A stretch of 64,000 nucleotides of DNA from Enterococcus sp. BWR-S5 (GCF_016745255.1 NZ_JADOEQ010000001.1:434001-498000); one strand, 5' to 3'. Positions 1 through 9,971 are shown, counted from the stretch's first letter. The notes: a model not told the origin generated them from the sequence alone. Translations and numbers: made by a program.

Positions 1-1197
1 GTTTCCGGTCAGATGCTGGAGCAAGCGCTAATTGCCGGATTGCTATCTGTTGGTATTGAGGTCTTTCAATTGGGGGTAATTGCTACTCCGGGCGTTGCCT
101 ATCTCACTCGTTTGCAGAAAGCATCGGCAGGGGTTATGATTTCTGCTTCTCATAATCCGGCAGAAGATAACGGAATCAAATTTTTTGGTTCTGATGGATT
201 CAAGCTGGATGATGATCAGGAATTTGAAATTGAAGCATTATTGGATGCTGAAGAGGACAAACTACCTCGACCATCTGCCGAAGGATTGGGAACAGTTGAG
301 GAATTCCCAGAAGGTTTACTGAAATACTCTCAATTTTTGGTACAAACAATTCCTGGAGATTTGTCCGATTTGACTGTTTGTATTGACGCTGCGAATGGGG
401 CAACAGCTACATCTGTGAACCGTCTATTTGCCGATTTAGATACGGACTTCTTCACCATGGGAACCAGTCCGAATGGATTGAATATCAATGATGGCGTTGG
501 TTCAACTCATCCGGAAAAGCTGGCAGAGTTGGTTCTTGAAAAAGGTGCGGATGTAGGACTTGCTTTTGATGGAGACGGTGACCGTCTGATTGCTGTTGAC
601 GAGCTTGGAAATATTGTTGACGGTGACAAAATCATGTTCATCTGTGCCAAATATCTATCCGAAAAGAAACGCTTAAAGAAAAATACGATTGTGACAACTG
701 TTATGAGCAATCTTGGTTTCCGTAAAGCTGTAGAAGCAGAAGGAATGTCTGATGTGATTACTCAAGTTGGTGACCGCTATGTTGTAGAAGAAATGAAGAA
801 AAATGATTATAATTTTGGTGGGGAACAATCGGGTCATATGATCTTTTTAGACTACAATACAACAGGTGATGGTATGCTTTCAGGGGTGCAGCTGTTGAAT
901 GTTATGAAGCAAACAGGAAAGAGACTTTCTGAGCTTGCTGCTGAAATTACTGTTTATCCGCAAAAACTGGTAAATATTCGTGTGACGGATAAAAACAATG
1001 CGATGGATGTTCCTGCAATTAAAACGATTGTTGAGTTGATGGAACAGGAAATGAATGGTGACGGACGGATTCTCGTTCGACCATCCGGAACGGAACCACT
1101 GCTGCGTGTGATGGCAGAGGCACCGACTAAAGAAAAAGTAGATTACTATGTTGATACAATTGCAGAGGTTGTTCAAGCTGAAATTGGTATGAACTAA
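1..1197 (+). CDS. glmM: Phosphoglucosamine mutase, 5'-truncated by window edge
   Basis: Interconverts glucosamine-6-phosphate and glucosamine-1-phosphate in the cytoplasm, feeding UDP-GlcNAc and peptidoglycan synthesis. The frame is open from base 1 and the first in-frame ATG (base 13) lies inside the protein, so roughly the first 50 of the usual ~450 residues are missing. Visible in order: the catalytic-serine loop ISASHNP (about nt 139-160), the metal-binding loop DGDGDR (about nt 568-585), the sugar-binding GGEQSGH (about nt 820-840) and the phosphate-binding RPSGTEP (about nt 1078-1098). All key motifs are intact. It precedes a strong terminator. Family assignment is secure from the motifs and from overall similarity to enterococcal GlmM. 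Confidence 0.97.
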   Translation, partial: VSGQMLEQALIAGLLSVGIEVFQLGVIATPGVAYLTRLQKASAGVMISASHNPAEDNGIKFFGSDGFKLDDDQEFEIEALLDAEEDKLPRPSAEGLGTVEEFPEGLLKYSQFLVQTIPGDLSDLTVCIDAANGATATSVNRLFADLDTDFFTMGTSPNGLNINDGVGSTHPEKLAELVLEKGADVGLAFDGDGDRLIAVDELGNIVDGDKIMFICAKYLSEKKRLKKNTIVTTVMSNLGFRKAVEAEGMSDVITQVGDRYVVEEMKKNDYNFGGEQSGHMIFLDYNTTGDGMLSGVQLLNVMKQTGKRLSELAAEITVYPQKLVNIRVTDKNNAMDVPAIKTIVELMEQEMNGDGRILVRPSGTEPLLRVMAEAPTKEKVDYYVDTIAEVVQAEIGMN

Positions 1198-1220
1198 TTT
1201 TCTAACTTCGAATAAACGAC

Positions 1221-1264
1221 GAGTCAAAAGCTAATCCGAGGGAGCAGCTTTTGACTCTTTTTTT
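1221..1264 (+). terminator. Intrinsic terminator after glmM
   Basis: A perfect 12-bp stem (GAGTCAAAAGCT at 1221-1232 with AGCTTTTGACTC at 1246-1257) is followed by a run of seven or more T. Confidence 0.92.
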
Positions 1265-1353
1265 GTGAAGGAGGTATAAATGTTTTATAGTAGTGTATTC
1301 AGAGGTACCAAGAAGCTATAAAGGATTATTTTGAAAAAATATTTAGCTGTATA

Positions 1354-1553
1354 GAGACTAGCTCTTCTCGACACTAAGTCAAAATATGTCTCATGGTAAA
1401 GAACACTGCGAATTCTACTTGTGTAGGAACTGCTGGTAGAATGGGGTACGAAGCGAGGCTGAGAGTAACTGCTTCACTTAAGGAGCAGTCACACCATTAA
1501 AAGGAGCTAACCAATTCGATGTCTGACTCGGGCTTAGTGTTCGGGAGGTTAGT
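1354..1553 (+). ncRNA. Unrecognised structured RNA or leader upstream of the SAM hydrolase operon
   Basis: The 420-nt gap between glmM and the next gene contains many complementary segments. These are GAGAC (1354-1358) with GTCTC (1388-1392), ATTCTAC (1412-1418) with GTAGAAT (1436-1442), GAAGC (1450-1454) with GCTTC (1471-1475), and the competing ACTGCT (1468-1473) with AGCAGT (1484-1489). A long-range pair joins ACACTAAG (1371-1378) to CTTAGTGT (1533-1540). CTAACC (1507-1512) with GGTTAG (1547-1552) encloses the 3' arm of that pair, so the two form either a pseudoknot or alternative states. I do not recognise a riboswitch class: T-box, cobalamin, SMK and TPP consensus elements are absent. 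Whether it is cis-acting or an independent sRNA is unclear. Confidence 0.45.
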
Positions 1554-1684
1554 GATTCTGTTCCGCTTACCCAATTCATTCCGAATGATTTCTGTATTTC
1601 TAGTTTGATTGTACGTTAATCTTATGATACGATGGGAGCTGAATTTATACTATTATTTTATTGATTAATGAAGGAGCTGACAGG

Positions 1685-2542
1685 ATGGGGAAATATTTGG
1701 TATTACAGACAGATTTTGGTCTGGGAGATGGTGCGGTTAGCGCAATGTATGGTGTTGCTCATATGGTCAGTGACGAAATCGTAGTCGAGGATTTGACGCA
1801 TGAAATTCCTCCTTATGACATTTGGGTCGCTTCTTACCGTCTGTATCAGACAGTAAAATATTGGCCGAAGGGCACCGTTTTTGTCTCTGTAGTAGACCCG
1901 GGTGTAGGAAGCACAAGAAGAAGTATTGCAGCGAAAACAGCTTCCGGACACTACATTATTACACCGGATAATGGATCGTTGACACACATTCATCATTATC
2001 AGGGAATTGAGGAAATTCGAGCGATTGATGAGGTGAAAAGCAGACTGCCTCATTCAGAGGAAAGTCATACTTTCCACGGTCGGGATATCTATGCGTATAA
2101 TGGCGCTCGTTTGGCTCATGGTGAAATTGATTTCACTGATTTAGGCAGTGTTGTAACAACAGACAGTTTGGCGCTTCTTCCTTTGATTGAAGCAAAGAGA
2201 ACCGGCGGAATCCTAGAGGGCAGTATCGATGTGTTAGATGTTCGTTTTGGCTCTTTATGGACAAATATTCCACTGGATTATATGAAAGAGGAGCAGATTG
2301 TTCATGGAGATAATCTGCAGGTAACGATTTTCCATCAAGGAAAAAAGGTTTATCAGAATATTATGCAGTTTGCTAAATCATTTGCAGATGTCAATGTCGG
2401 TGAGCCGTTGGTATATGTCAATTCATTAGTAAATATCGGTGTTGCTGTCAATCAAGATTCTTTCTCTGATTTATACCATATTGGAACAGGAACCGAATGG
2501 ACAATCCAATTGAGAAAAGCGCCAAAAATTATCTTTGAATAG
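1685..2542 (+). CDS. S-adenosylmethionine hydrolase (SAM hydroxide adenosyltransferase, DUF62 family)
   Basis: Members of this family split S-adenosylmethionine with water or hydroxide to adenosine and methionine. Seen in the 285-residue product: the N-terminal [12 protein letters not shown], then [11 protein letters not shown], then PDNGSLT, matching the conserved family blocks, with a C-terminal beta domain. The ATG at 1685 is preferred over an upstream TTG at 1661 because AAGGAG (1671-1676) sits 8 nt before it. It heads a run with the UPF0397 membrane protein and the ECF ATPase and EcfT. That linkage suggests the hydrolase product or a related nucleoside is connected to the transported substrate, which is inference only. 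The upstream structured RNA may control it. Confidence 0.88.
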   Translation: MGKYLVLQTDFGLGDGAVSAMYGVAHMVSDEIVVEDLTHEIPPYDIWVASYRLYQTVKYWPKGTVFVSVVDPGVGSTRRSIAAKTASGHYIITPDNGSLTHIHHYQGIEEIRAIDEVKSRLPHSEESHTFHGRDIYAYNGARLAHGEIDFTDLGSVVTTDSLALLPLIEAKRTGGILEGSIDVLDVRFGSLWTNIPLDYMKEEQIVHGDNLQVTIFHQGKKVYQNIMQFAKSFADVNVGEPLVYVNSLVNIGVAVNQDSFSDLYHIGTGTEWTIQLRKAPKIIFE

Positions 2543-2559
2543 AAATAGGAGTGGAAAAG

Positions 2560-3111
2560 ATGAAAAAAGATTTTTCAGTGAAAACAATTGTTGCTATAGG
2601 AATCGGCTCTGCTGTGTTTGTTATTTTAGGACGTTTTGCGGTTATTCCTACGGGCTTTCCCAATACAAACTTAGAAACTGCCTATCCGTTTCTTGCATTA
2701 ATGTCAGCATTATTTGGTCCAGTCGCAGGCGGCTTGATTGGGTTAATCGGTCATACATTAAAAGACTTCACAACATATGGAAGTGCATGGTGGAGCTGGA
2801 TTATTTGTTCCGGACTTATTGGTGTAATTTATGGGTTTGCCGGAAGAAAAATGGATTTGGAGCATGGAGAATTCACAAAGAAGGATATGATTACCTTCAA
2901 TATCTATCAGGTACTTGGTAATGCGGTTGTCTGGGGTTTGATTGCACCAACCTTAGATGTATTGATTTACAGTGAACCGGCGAACAAGGTCTACACACAA
3001 GGGGTAATTGCTGTGGCATCCAATGCTATAGCAGTGGGTGTTATTGGAACCCTGCTGATGAAAGCATATGCAGCAACACGAACCAAAAAAGGAAGTCTGT
3101 CAAAAGACTGA
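2560..3111 (+). CDS. UPF0397 membrane protein, ECF transporter substrate-binding (S) component
   Basis: A 183-residue, very hydrophobic protein with about five membrane segments, closely resembling UPF0397 of enterococci. These are S components that pair with the EcfA-type ATPase and EcfT encoded immediately downstream to import a micronutrient. Automated annotation often calls the family riboflavin-specific. No FMN riboswitch is visible here, so I leave the substrate open. The start at ATG 2560 (MKKDFSVK) is favoured over the in-frame GTG at 2551, which falls within the ribosome-binding sequence AGGAGTGG. It begins 17 nt after the SAM hydrolase stop, consistent with one operon. Confidence 0.88.
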   Translation: MKKDFSVKTIVAIGIGSAVFVILGRFAVIPTGFPNTNLETAYPFLALMSALFGPVAGGLIGLIGHTLKDFTTYGSAWWSWIICSGLIGVIYGFAGRKMDLEHGEFTKKDMITFNIYQVLGNAVVWGLIAPTLDVLIYSEPANKVYTQGVIAVASNAIAVGVIGTLLMKAYAATRTKKGSLSKD

Positions 3112-3141
3112 TTGTGTGGTAAAATGTTTTATGAAAGAAGT

Positions 3142-3197
3142 CGGGACAGTAGCAGTCTTTTTCTGTGGTAACTCTCACAGAAGCAGCTTCTGTCCCG
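3142..3197 (+). other. Intergenic hairpin between S component and ATPase genes
   Basis: CGGGACAG (3142-3149) pairs with CTGTCCCG (3190-3197), with an inner CTGTG/CACAG stem (3163-3167/3176-3180). No clean T tract follows, so it more likely tunes expression or stabilises mRNA within the operon than stops transcription. Confidence 0.5.
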
Positions 3198-3297
3198 TTA
3201 TTTATAGTGCTGAAGGCAAAGAATACGATAGACCGATAGGTTGGGGCTATCAATGCTTAGAGGCGACTAGATGTTTAGAAATAAAGGAGAGAAGCCG

Positions 3298-5007
3298 ATG
3301 AAGCAACCGCTCATTCAATTTAAACATTTTACTTTCCAATACCATAGTCAGGCAGAGCCTACTCTTCATGATATCGACTTGACGATTTATAAAGGAGAAA
3401 AGGTTCTGATTGTCGGACCAAGCGGCAGCGGAAAATCAACATTTGCTCAGTGTATCAATGGGCTGATTCCAAATACTTACGAGGGTGAGATACAAGGAAG
3501 CGTGACTATTAACGGTAAAGAGCTGACGGAGACAAGTCTGTTTGATTTGTCTTTTGATGTCGGAACCGTTCTTCAGGATACAGATGGTCAGTTTGTAGGA
3601 CTAACAGTAGGAGAAGACATTGCTTTTGCCCTTGAAAATGATGAGGTTCCTCTGGATAAAATGAGAGCTGAGGTCGAGCGTTGGGCGAAAACCGTTGAGC
3701 TGGATCAATTTCTGGCTCATCGACCACAGGATTTGTCGGGAGGCCAAAAGCAGCGTGTATCAATGGCCGGTGTGTTAATTGATGAAGCGCCGATTTTACT
3801 TTTTGATGAGCCGTTAGCCAATCTTGATCCGGCAACTGGTAAAGAGACAGTTGCTCTAATTGATCAGCTGCATAAACAGACAGAAACGACAGTTGTCATC
3901 ATTGAACACCGTTTGGAGGATGTTTTGTATCGTCCGGTTGATCGGATTATCGTGTTTAATGAAGGGCGAGTGATTGCCGACATGCTTCCAGATGAACTGC
4001 TGCGGACAGAGATATTGAGTGAGCAGGGGATTCGTGAACCTCTTTATGTTACGGCGATGAAGTACGCCGGTGTAGATTTATCCACCGTTGCTCATCTTGC
4101 GGACATTGAACAGGTTTCCAGTCCTGATTTAAAGGAAAAGATATCCGTTTGGATGAAGAACATTCCTGAAACAACGATAAACAGTCACAAGCATTCGCAG
4201 TTGCGGATAGAAGAGCTCAGCTATCGTTATGCTAAAAATGGACGAAAGGTTCTGGATTCAGTTACTGCTACTCTGAATAAAGGGGAAATGATTAGTATCG
4301 TCGGTAAAAACGGTGCTGGGAAGTCCACGCTATGTAAAGCGATTTGTGGCTTTATCACACCCTCTACGGGACAGCTAAGCTGGGAAGGACAGCCGTTTGA
4401 CCAATTTTCAATTAAAGAACGTGCCGATAAAATCGGTTTCGTCATGCAAAACCCCAATCAGATGATTTCTAAAAAAATGATTTGGGAGGAGGTTGCACTG
4501 GGACTTGAGTTAAGAGGTGTTGCTGAGGAAGAAATCAATCACAGAGTGGAAAATGCCTTGAAGGTTTGCGGGTTGTATTCTTTTAGAAAATGGCCGATTT
4601 CCGCTTTAAGCTTTGGACAGAAGAAGCGGGTGACGATTGCCTCCATTCTAGTTTTAGAGCCGGAGATGATTATTTTAGATGAACCGACTGCGGGACAGGA
4701 CTTCAAGCATTATACTGAAATGATGACCTTTTTGAAGACACTAAACCAATCTGGTATGACAGTAGTCATGATTACCCACGATATGCATTTGATGCTGGAA
4801 TACACCGAGCGTGCATTGGTTGTGTTTGACGGGCGAATCATCGCTGATACAAGACCTGTTGAGGTGCTGACAAATGAGGAGCTGATACACAAAGCGTCAC
4901 TGAAGGAAACTAGTCTCTTTACCTTTGCCAAACATTTGTCTTTACCTGATCCCTATTTGTTTACAGAGAATTTCATGACGTATGATCAGGAGGTGCGGTT
5001 AAAATGA
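3298..5007 (+). CDS. ECF-type ABC transporter, fused double ATPase
   Basis: Energy-coupling ATPase with two complete nucleotide-binding domains in one 569-residue chain. Domain 1 has Walker [10 protein letters not shown], signature LSGGQKQR and Walker B LLFDEPLANLD. Domain 2 has GKNGAGKST, LSFGQKKR and IILDEPTAGQD. It would replace the separate EcfA1/EcfA2 pair and power uptake through the adjacent S component and EcfT on the inner face of the membrane. The ATG at 3298 follows AAAGGAG; the in-frame ATG at 3271 has no ribosome-binding site. Its 3' end overlaps the next gene by 4 nt (ATGA), indicating translational coupling. Confidence 0.93.
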   Translation: MKQPLIQFKHFTFQYHSQAEPTLHDIDLTIYKGEKVLIVGPSGSGKSTFAQCINGLIPNTYEGEIQGSVTINGKELTETSLFDLSFDVGTVLQDTDGQFVGLTVGEDIAFALENDEVPLDKMRAEVERWAKTVELDQFLAHRPQDLSGGQKQRVSMAGVLIDEAPILLFDEPLANLDPATGKETVALIDQLHKQTETTVVIIEHRLEDVLYRPVDRIIVFNEGRVIADMLPDELLRTEILSEQGIREPLYVTAMKYAGVDLSTVAHLADIEQVSSPDLKEKISVWMKNIPETTINSHKHSQLRIEELSYRYAKNGRKVLDSVTATLNKGEMISIVGKNGAGKSTLCKAICGFITPSTGQLSWEGQPFDQFSIKERADKIGFVMQNPNQMISKKMIWEEVALGLELRGVAEEEINHRVENALKVCGLYSFRKWPISALSFGQKKRVTIASILVLEPEMIILDEPTAGQDFKHYTEMMTFLKTLNQSGMTVVMITHDMHLMLEYTERALVVFDGRIIADTRPVEVLTNEELIHKASLKETSLFTFAKHLSLPDPYLFTENFMTYDQEVRLK

Positions 5008-5837
5008 GTGAACATCAAATGTTAGGCTATACACCGGACAACACGCTGATTCATAAGCTCAACGGAACAACGAAGCTGCTTTTTCTGATTTTGCTTTCCG
5101 TCGCTTGCATGACGACATATGATACACGTTTTTTATTGGTAATGAGTATAGCTTCTGTTATTTTATTCAAGCTTTCTCATATTAAATGGCATCAAATTTC
5201 TTTTGTAATCAAATTTATTTTTGTTTTTTCTGTGTTGAATATTTTAGCTGTATACCTTTTTTCTCCTGAATACGGTGTGGAGCTGTATGGATCAAGAACC
5301 GTTCTCTGGGAAGGAATTGGCCGCTTTACAATCACCTCAGAGCAATTATTTTATGAATTCAATTTGATTTTGAAATATTTCTGTACAATTCCGTTAGCAT
5401 TGATTTTTTTGCTGACTACTAATCCAAGTGAGTTTGCTTCAAGCTTAAATCGCCTGGGCGTGAGCTATAAAATTAGTTATGCTGTTGCTTTGGCAATTCG
5501 CTATATCCCTGATATTCAAGAGGATTATTTCGATATTTCGCTGGCACAGCAGGCTCGTGGGTACGAACTGTCTAAAAAAGGAAAGTTCAGTCAGCGAATC
5601 AAAGGGATGGCTCAAATTGTTTTTCCATTGATTTTGTCGAGCCTTGATCGAATTGAGACGATTAGCACTGCTATGGAGCTTCGTCGCTTTGGGGAAAAGA
5701 AGAAACGAACGTGGTATTCACAACAGCCGTTTCACAAGAGTGACATTGCAGTTATGTGTTTAGGTGTCTTTTTAACTGTGCTAAGCTTCTCTTTATTCAA
5801 GGTGAATGGCGGACGTTTTTATAATCCATTTCAATAA
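5004..5837 (+). CDS. ECF transporter transmembrane component (EcfT/CbiQ family)
   Basis: A 277-residue integral membrane protein that couples ATP hydrolysis to the S component. Several hydrophobic segments lie in the N-terminal half. The C-terminal half has the EcfT-type coupling region, including AQQARGYELSKKG near residue 185 and a second MELRRFG motif near residue 228, corresponding to the two Ala-Arg-Gly-type coupling helices. The start overlaps the ATPase stop by 4 nt. It is the last gene of the run and is followed by a strong terminator. Confidence 0.92.
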   Translation: MSEHQMLGYTPDNTLIHKLNGTTKLLFLILLSVACMTTYDTRFLLVMSIASVILFKLSHIKWHQISFVIKFIFVFSVLNILAVYLFSPEYGVELYGSRTVLWEGIGRFTITSEQLFYEFNLILKYFCTIPLALIFLLTTNPSEFASSLNRLGVSYKISYAVALAIRYIPDIQEDYFDISLAQQARGYELSKKGKFSQRIKGMAQIVFPLILSSLDRIETISTAMELRRFGEKKKRTWYSQQPFHKSDIAVMCLGVFLTVLSFSLFKVNGGRFYNPFQ

Positions 5838-5852
5838 TAGTTTTTGTAAAAT

Positions 5853-5885
5853 AGACGGCTTCTTTGTTGAAGCGGTCTTTTTTTT
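5853..5885 (+). terminator. Intrinsic terminator after ecfT
   Basis: AGACGGCTTC (5853-5862) pairs with GAAGCGGTCT (5869-5878), with one internal G-G mismatch, followed by about eight T. Confidence 0.9.
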
Positions 5886-5930
5886 ATGTTTATTCGAGTA
5901 TACCAATTTATGTTTTTGGATAATTTTTTA

Positions 5931-5957
5931 TTGACAACTTATATTTAATATTATAAT
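5931..5957 (+). promoter_or_regulatory. Probable sigma-A promoter of glmS
   Basis: A consensus TTGACA (5931-5936) and TATAAT (5952-5957) are separated by 15 nt, shorter than the ideal 17. It lies 60-80 nt ahead of the glmS ribozyme, where the transcript start is expected. Confidence 0.7.
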
Positions 5958-6015
5958 ATTTAATATGTTTCTATGGATAATACATGAGAGGAGTCGTATA
6001 TACCAATTTAAGGAG

Positions 6016-6165
6016 AGCGCCAGCTCTGGATGAATAGTTCAGAGGACGAGGGAGAAGCTTATCGAATCATCGGCGGGTAGCTTCAGGGACTGCACTCTAC
6101 AGGTCAGTACAAAACATGGCTGTGAAGTCATAACAAAGCACTGACCACGCAGATAGAAACATGTA
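6016..6165 (+). ncRNA. glmS self-cleaving ribozyme (glucosamine-6-phosphate sensor)
   Basis: In Firmicutes this leader binds glucosamine-6-phosphate as cofactor, cleaves itself and destabilises glmS mRNA. The signature AGCGCC starts at 6016, with the expected cut between A6016 and G6017. Next come CTCTG/CAGAG, GAAGCT/AGCTTC around a conserved core reading TATCGAATCATCGGCGGG, then GGTCAGT (6102-6108) with ACTGACC (6140-6146) around an ACAAAA element. Position 52-200 nt upstream of glmS fits. The 3' boundary is approximate. Confidence 0.93.
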
Positions 6166-6217
6166 ATGGATAATTTTGTTGCAGATAAATTGATGTGAGA
6201 AAGTAGGAAAAGACATT

Positions 6218-8029
6218 ATGTGTGGAATCGTTGGAATTATTGGAAAAGAGAACGCTGCAGATATTTTGCTGCAGGGGTTGGAGAAATTAGAATATAGAGG
6301 CTATGATTCAGCAGGAATTTATGTGACAAATGGTCAAGGAGAGAACCATCTGATTAAGTCACAAGGTCGTATTGCTGATTTACAGAAAAAAATGAATGGT
6401 GATGTGAACGGAACCATTGGAATTGGACATACACGTTGGGCGACACATGGCAGACCAAGCGAAAGAAATGCGCATCCTCATACCTCAGAGAATGGTCGAT
6501 TTACGCTGGTTCACAATGGCGTCATTGAGAATTTTGAAGAAATTAAACAGGAATTTCTTCAAGATAATCTGATGGAGGGAGAAACCGATACGGAAATTGT
6601 TGTTCACCTGATTGCCTATTTTTCTGAAAGGACTGAAACAACAAAGGATGCTTTCAGACAGGCTTTGAGTGTCATTCAAGGTTCTTATGCTTTTGCTTTG
6701 ATTGATACGCAAGAGCCGGAGGTCATTTATGTAGCGAAAAACAAGAGTCCGTTATTGATTGGTCTGGGGGATGATTTTAATGTTATTTGCAGCGACGCAA
6801 TGGCAATGCTGCAGGAGACAAGTCGTTTTGTAGAAATTGCAGACGGAGAGCTGGTCATTGTTCGAGCGGATGCCATTCGTATCGAGGACCAAGTGGGAAA
6901 TTTGGTTTTTCGTGAATCTTATGAAGCCCAGCTGGATCTCAATGATATTGAAAAGGGGACCTATCCTTATTACATGCTTAAGGAAATTGATGAACAGCCG
7001 AGTGTTATGCGTCGAATCCTTGCCCACTATACGAATGAAGCCGGAGAAACTTCCGTTGATCCAGCTGTTATTGATGAAGCTGTTCACTGTGATCGAATCT
7101 ATATTGTTGCTTGCGGAACAAGCTATCATGCGGGCTGGGCCGGCAAACGACTTTTGGAAGAGCTGGCAGGAATTCCGACGGAGGTTCATCTTTCCAGTGA
7201 GTTCAGCTATAACATGCCGCTTTTATCTGAAAAGCCATTGTTCATTTTTCTAAGTCAAAGTGGAGAAACAGCAGATAGCCGACAAGTGTTAGTTAAAATT
7301 AATGAGCTGGATCTTCCGTCATTGACCTTAACAAATGTTCCCGGCTCCACGCTATCCAGGGAAGCAAAGCATACGTTGTTATTACATGCGGGTCCTGAAA
7401 TTGCGGTAGCCTCCACAAAAGCTTATACAGCTCAAATCGCTGTGCTTGCTGTTCTAGCCTCAGCAATCGGTCGTGCAAAGCATGAACCGGCAGCTGCTGC
7501 ATTTGACTTGTCTACAGAATTAAGTTTGGCAGCGGCAGCGATGGAAACAATTGTAAATGAAAAAATGATGATTGGTCAGCTGATTGAAGCATTTCTTGCT
7601 GATACTCGCAACGCTTTCTATATTGGTCGAGGAATGGACTACTTTGTTTCGATGGAAGCGGCACTGAAATTGAAGGAAATCTCTTATATTCAAGCAGAGG
7701 GCTTTGCCGCAGGAGAGCTGAAGCATGGAACAATTGCGCTGATTGAAGAAGGCACACCGGTCATTGGTATTATTACAGATAAAAAGACCGCAGCACATAC
7801 AAGAGGAAACTTGAAAGAGGTGGAAAGCAGAGGCGCTGAAACCTTAAGAATCGTGAGTGATTCTTTGGCTGGAAAAGGCGATCAGCTAGTCATTCCCGAG
7901 GTACACCCATTGTTGAGCGCGTTGGTCAGCGTTATCCCCACCCAATTGATTGCTTATTTTGCTACACTGCATCGGGGATATGATGTAGATAAGCCTAGAA
8001 ATTTAGCAAAGAGTGTGACGGTGGAATAA
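6218..8029 (+). CDS. glmS: Glutamine--fructose-6-phosphate aminotransferase (isomerizing)
   Basis: Makes glucosamine-6-phosphate from fructose-6-phosphate and glutamine, the committed step to UDP-GlcNAc. The 603-residue chain starts [10 protein letters not shown], with Cys2 as the N-terminal glutaminase nucleophile, followed by GHTRWATHG and the class II amidotransferase domain to about residue 230. Two SIS sugar-isomerase domains follow (CGTSYHAGW near residue 300, [10 protein letters not shown] near 345), ending [13 protein letters not shown] as in all GlmS. It is expressed alone behind its own promoter and ribozyme and ends at a terminator. Its product is the substrate of the GlmM encoded at the window start. 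Confidence 0.98.
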   Translation: MCGIVGIIGKENAADILLQGLEKLEYRGYDSAGIYVTNGQGENHLIKSQGRIADLQKKMNGDVNGTIGIGHTRWATHGRPSERNAHPHTSENGRFTLVHNGVIENFEEIKQEFLQDNLMEGETDTEIVVHLIAYFSERTETTKDAFRQALSVIQGSYAFALIDTQEPEVIYVAKNKSPLLIGLGDDFNVICSDAMAMLQETSRFVEIADGELVIVRADAIRIEDQVGNLVFRESYEAQLDLNDIEKGTYPYYMLKEIDEQPSVMRRILAHYTNEAGETSVDPAVIDEAVHCDRIYIVACGTSYHAGWAGKRLLEELAGIPTEVHLSSEFSYNMPLLSEKPLFIFLSQSGETADSRQVLVKINELDLPSLTLTNVPGSTLSREAKHTLLLHAGPEIAVASTKAYTAQIAVLAVLASAIGRAKHEPAAAAFDLSTELSLAAAAMETIVNEKMMIGQLIEAFLADTRNAFYIGRGMDYFVSMEAALKLKEISYIQAEGFAAGELKHGTIALIEEGTPVIGIITDKKTAAHTRGNLKEVESRGAETLRIVSDSLAGKGDQLVIPEVHPLLSALVSVIPTQLIAYFATLHRGYDVDKPRNLAKSVTVE

Positions 8030-8067
8030 CAGGAGCACTGCCGCATTACTTTGTTAAGAGATAAATT

Positions 8068-8115
8068 ATAGACTGCGAAGGGAATCTTTAAGGATTGTTT
8101 CGCAGTCTATTTTTA
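8068..8115 (+). terminator. Intrinsic terminator after glmS
   Basis: ATAGACTGCGAA (8068-8079) pairs perfectly with TTCGCAGTCTAT (8099-8110), followed by TTTTT. Confidence 0.9.
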
Positions 8116-8247
8116 GTCAGCTTAAGTATTTTAAGAATACTTTTATAGATTATTTTTTATGATTTAATCCTATGGCTACCTATCTATTAGCCGTCGAATA
8201 TGATAGAATCAAAAGCATCACTTGAACAGATACAGGAGGATGATTCA

Positions 8248-8538
8248 ATGGAACATCAAGTAAGAGCAATGACATTTGGCGAGCTGAAAAAAATCATTTC
8301 TGATTTAGAAAAGAATGATCAAGTTTCTGAAAATACAAAGATTTTTATCGATACCGGCTGGGATAGTGTACAGGAATTGGAGCCGGAGTCTGTGCATGTT
8401 GAAGCAGTCAAAGAGTTTAAAGTAGAAGATGAATTAACGAAAGAATGGTATGCTGGTTTTTCTTTAGTAGAAAAAGCGGAAAAAATGAATGCCAATGGAG
8501 CGGAAGAGCCGGCCATCATCTTGAGAAACCTTTATTGA
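8248..8538 (+). CDS. Conserved hypothetical small acidic protein
   Basis: A 96-residue soluble protein without signal peptide or membrane segment, opening MEHQVRAMTFGELKK. I do not recognise a named domain. The start at ATG 8248 is set by AGGAGG about 8 nt upstream; an earlier in-frame ATG at 8200 lacks one. It is monocistronic between the glmS terminator and the TPR gene. Clean ribosome-binding site, good codon structure and acidic composition support a real gene. Function unknown. Confidence 0.75.
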   Translation: MEHQVRAMTFGELKKIISDLEKNDQVSENTKIFIDTGWDSVQELEPESVHVEAVKEFKVEDELTKEWYAGFSLVEKAEKMNANGAEEPAIILRNLY

Positions 8539-8758
8539 TCGTACAAAAGAGAACTGTAAAACACATGAAAGTCCATTTTTTTGTGGTATACACTGTTTTC
8601 TTTTTTTGTTATGATTTACTTAGTATGTAATTCTTGTTAAATGATTAGGCAATAATTTTGCGCATGGAATACAAACCATAACTGTTCTCGTATAAATTAT
8701 GCAAAAACAAGAGTTACATAGATAAATCGTAAGGTTTTTAGAAGGGTGGTTATTTCTT

Positions 8759-9727
8759 GTGAATAATAAAGTACAATTTCCTAAAAATTATGATCGGTTT
8801 ATTGAGCTTGGTAAAGAAGCAGCTGCTCAGAAAAATATGGAGGAAGCTATTTCTTATTATGAAGAAGCATACAGCATTCGTCAGGAATTTCCCTTAAACT
8901 ATCTGCTTGTTAGTGCATATATAGCAGTTGGAGAGAATCAGGAGGCTTTAACACTTGCTGAAGAAATGCGGAAGCAATATCTTTCGTGTATCGAGTATAT
9001 GGAGACCTATATACAGGTATTGATACTTAATCATCGGTTTCTGTCCGCTCATGGGATTATCAACGAACGTATTTTAATGGAAAATAGCGGAGAAATGAGA
9101 GCATTAGTTGGTTTGAAGAAAAAGGTCCGTCAATCTGAGCTGTTGTATCAGCAGTTTGAAGTGAAAAAGATTGAGGAGCTGAAGAAAGAACTCAGCGGCT
9201 TAAATCATTATGACTATTATCAGCAATTATCAATCATTAGAAATTCTGTTCAGCTGCCGCAAGATGAATTTTTTGAGGTAGCAAAGGAGCTGCTGATTGA
9301 TGCTAATATCCACAATCTTGTTCGTTCATGGGTACTTGAAGAGATGTCTCGTCTTCATTATAAAAAAGAAGTTGAATTTTTATGGAGAGATAATCAGCTA
9401 TACAAAGTGATTCCGGCTTCTTTGGCACGACCATTGGAAACATCTTCTTATCAACGAATCGTTTTGTATCTGGAAAAGGAATTAATGCATAACAACCATA
9501 TTCTATACTTGGATTTATTGGAGGAAATTCGGATGCATTTTGCACTCATCTATCCGTTCTCTGACCGATTAATTAAAGACCCTAAGCTCTGGGCCATCTG
9601 CTATATTGTATCTTACAATGATGAGTTGGCAGCTAAGTATAGAAATGAATTGACTACTGAGGAAGCATTTCAGGTTCAAGAGCTACAGCACAAAATTCGC
9701 TGTGAACTGGCAAGCTTGACGATATAA
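8759..9727 (+). CDS. Tetratricopeptide-repeat cytoplasmic protein of unknown role
   Basis: A 322-residue all-alpha protein. The N-terminal 70 residues hold two TPR-like units (FIELGKEAAAQKNMEEAISYYEEA, then YLLVSAYIAVGENQEALTLAEEM), and the rest is predicted helical repeat. There is no signal peptide or membrane span. It starts at GTG 8759, preceded by GAAGGGTGG at about 10 nt. It would act as a protein-protein scaffold; no partner can be inferred from the neighbours (a hypothetical gene upstream, a tRNA gene and rpoN downstream). Confidence 0.78.
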   Translation: MNNKVQFPKNYDRFIELGKEAAAQKNMEEAISYYEEAYSIRQEFPLNYLLVSAYIAVGENQEALTLAEEMRKQYLSCIEYMETYIQVLILNHRFLSAHGIINERILMENSGEMRALVGLKKKVRQSELLYQQFEVKKIEELKKELSGLNHYDYYQQLSIIRNSVQLPQDEFFEVAKELLIDANIHNLVRSWVLEEMSRLHYKKEVEFLWRDNQLYKVIPASLARPLETSSYQRIVLYLEKELMHNNHILYLDLLEEIRMHFALIYPFSDRLIKDPKLWAICYIVSYNDELAAKYRNELTTEEAFQVQELQHKIRCELASLTI

Positions 9728-9940
9728 GTACTTGGGAAGTAAAGCACTACAAGAAAACGACTTAAAACACTTTTGTTTTCCTTTAGCTAAGGAGGATAGG
9801 GGTGTTTTTACTATTTAAAAATATCGACTGCTGCTCTTTCTTTGAGATGAACAGTTTTTACACATCTCATAAAACCACCTTTAGAGATTGCATGAGGGAA
9901 TGTTTTGTTTATCTAGACTGAGATACTTTTCGAGAAGAAC

Positions 9941-9971
9941 AAAAAAGCCTATCTCTTTATAAGACAGGCTA
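9941..9971 (-). terminator. Terminator of the leftward tRNA-Arg transcript
   Basis: On the minus strand AGCCTGTCT...AGATAGGCT is followed by TTTTTT. It lies 180 nt beyond the 3' end of tRNA-Arg. The rest of the 9728-10151 gap shows no further gene. Confidence 0.65.

Noticed and set aside
1280-1321. 13-codon ORF (MFYSSVFRGTKKL) with a good AAGGAGG
   Set aside because: The ribosome-binding site is convincing but the ORF lies just after the glmM terminator with no visible promoter. It is too short to support without conservation; could be a leader peptide.
1450-1490. GGCTGAGAG resembling the TPP riboswitch P2-P3 motif
   Set aside because: The second conserved TPP block (ACCTGATCTGGATAATACC type) is missing.
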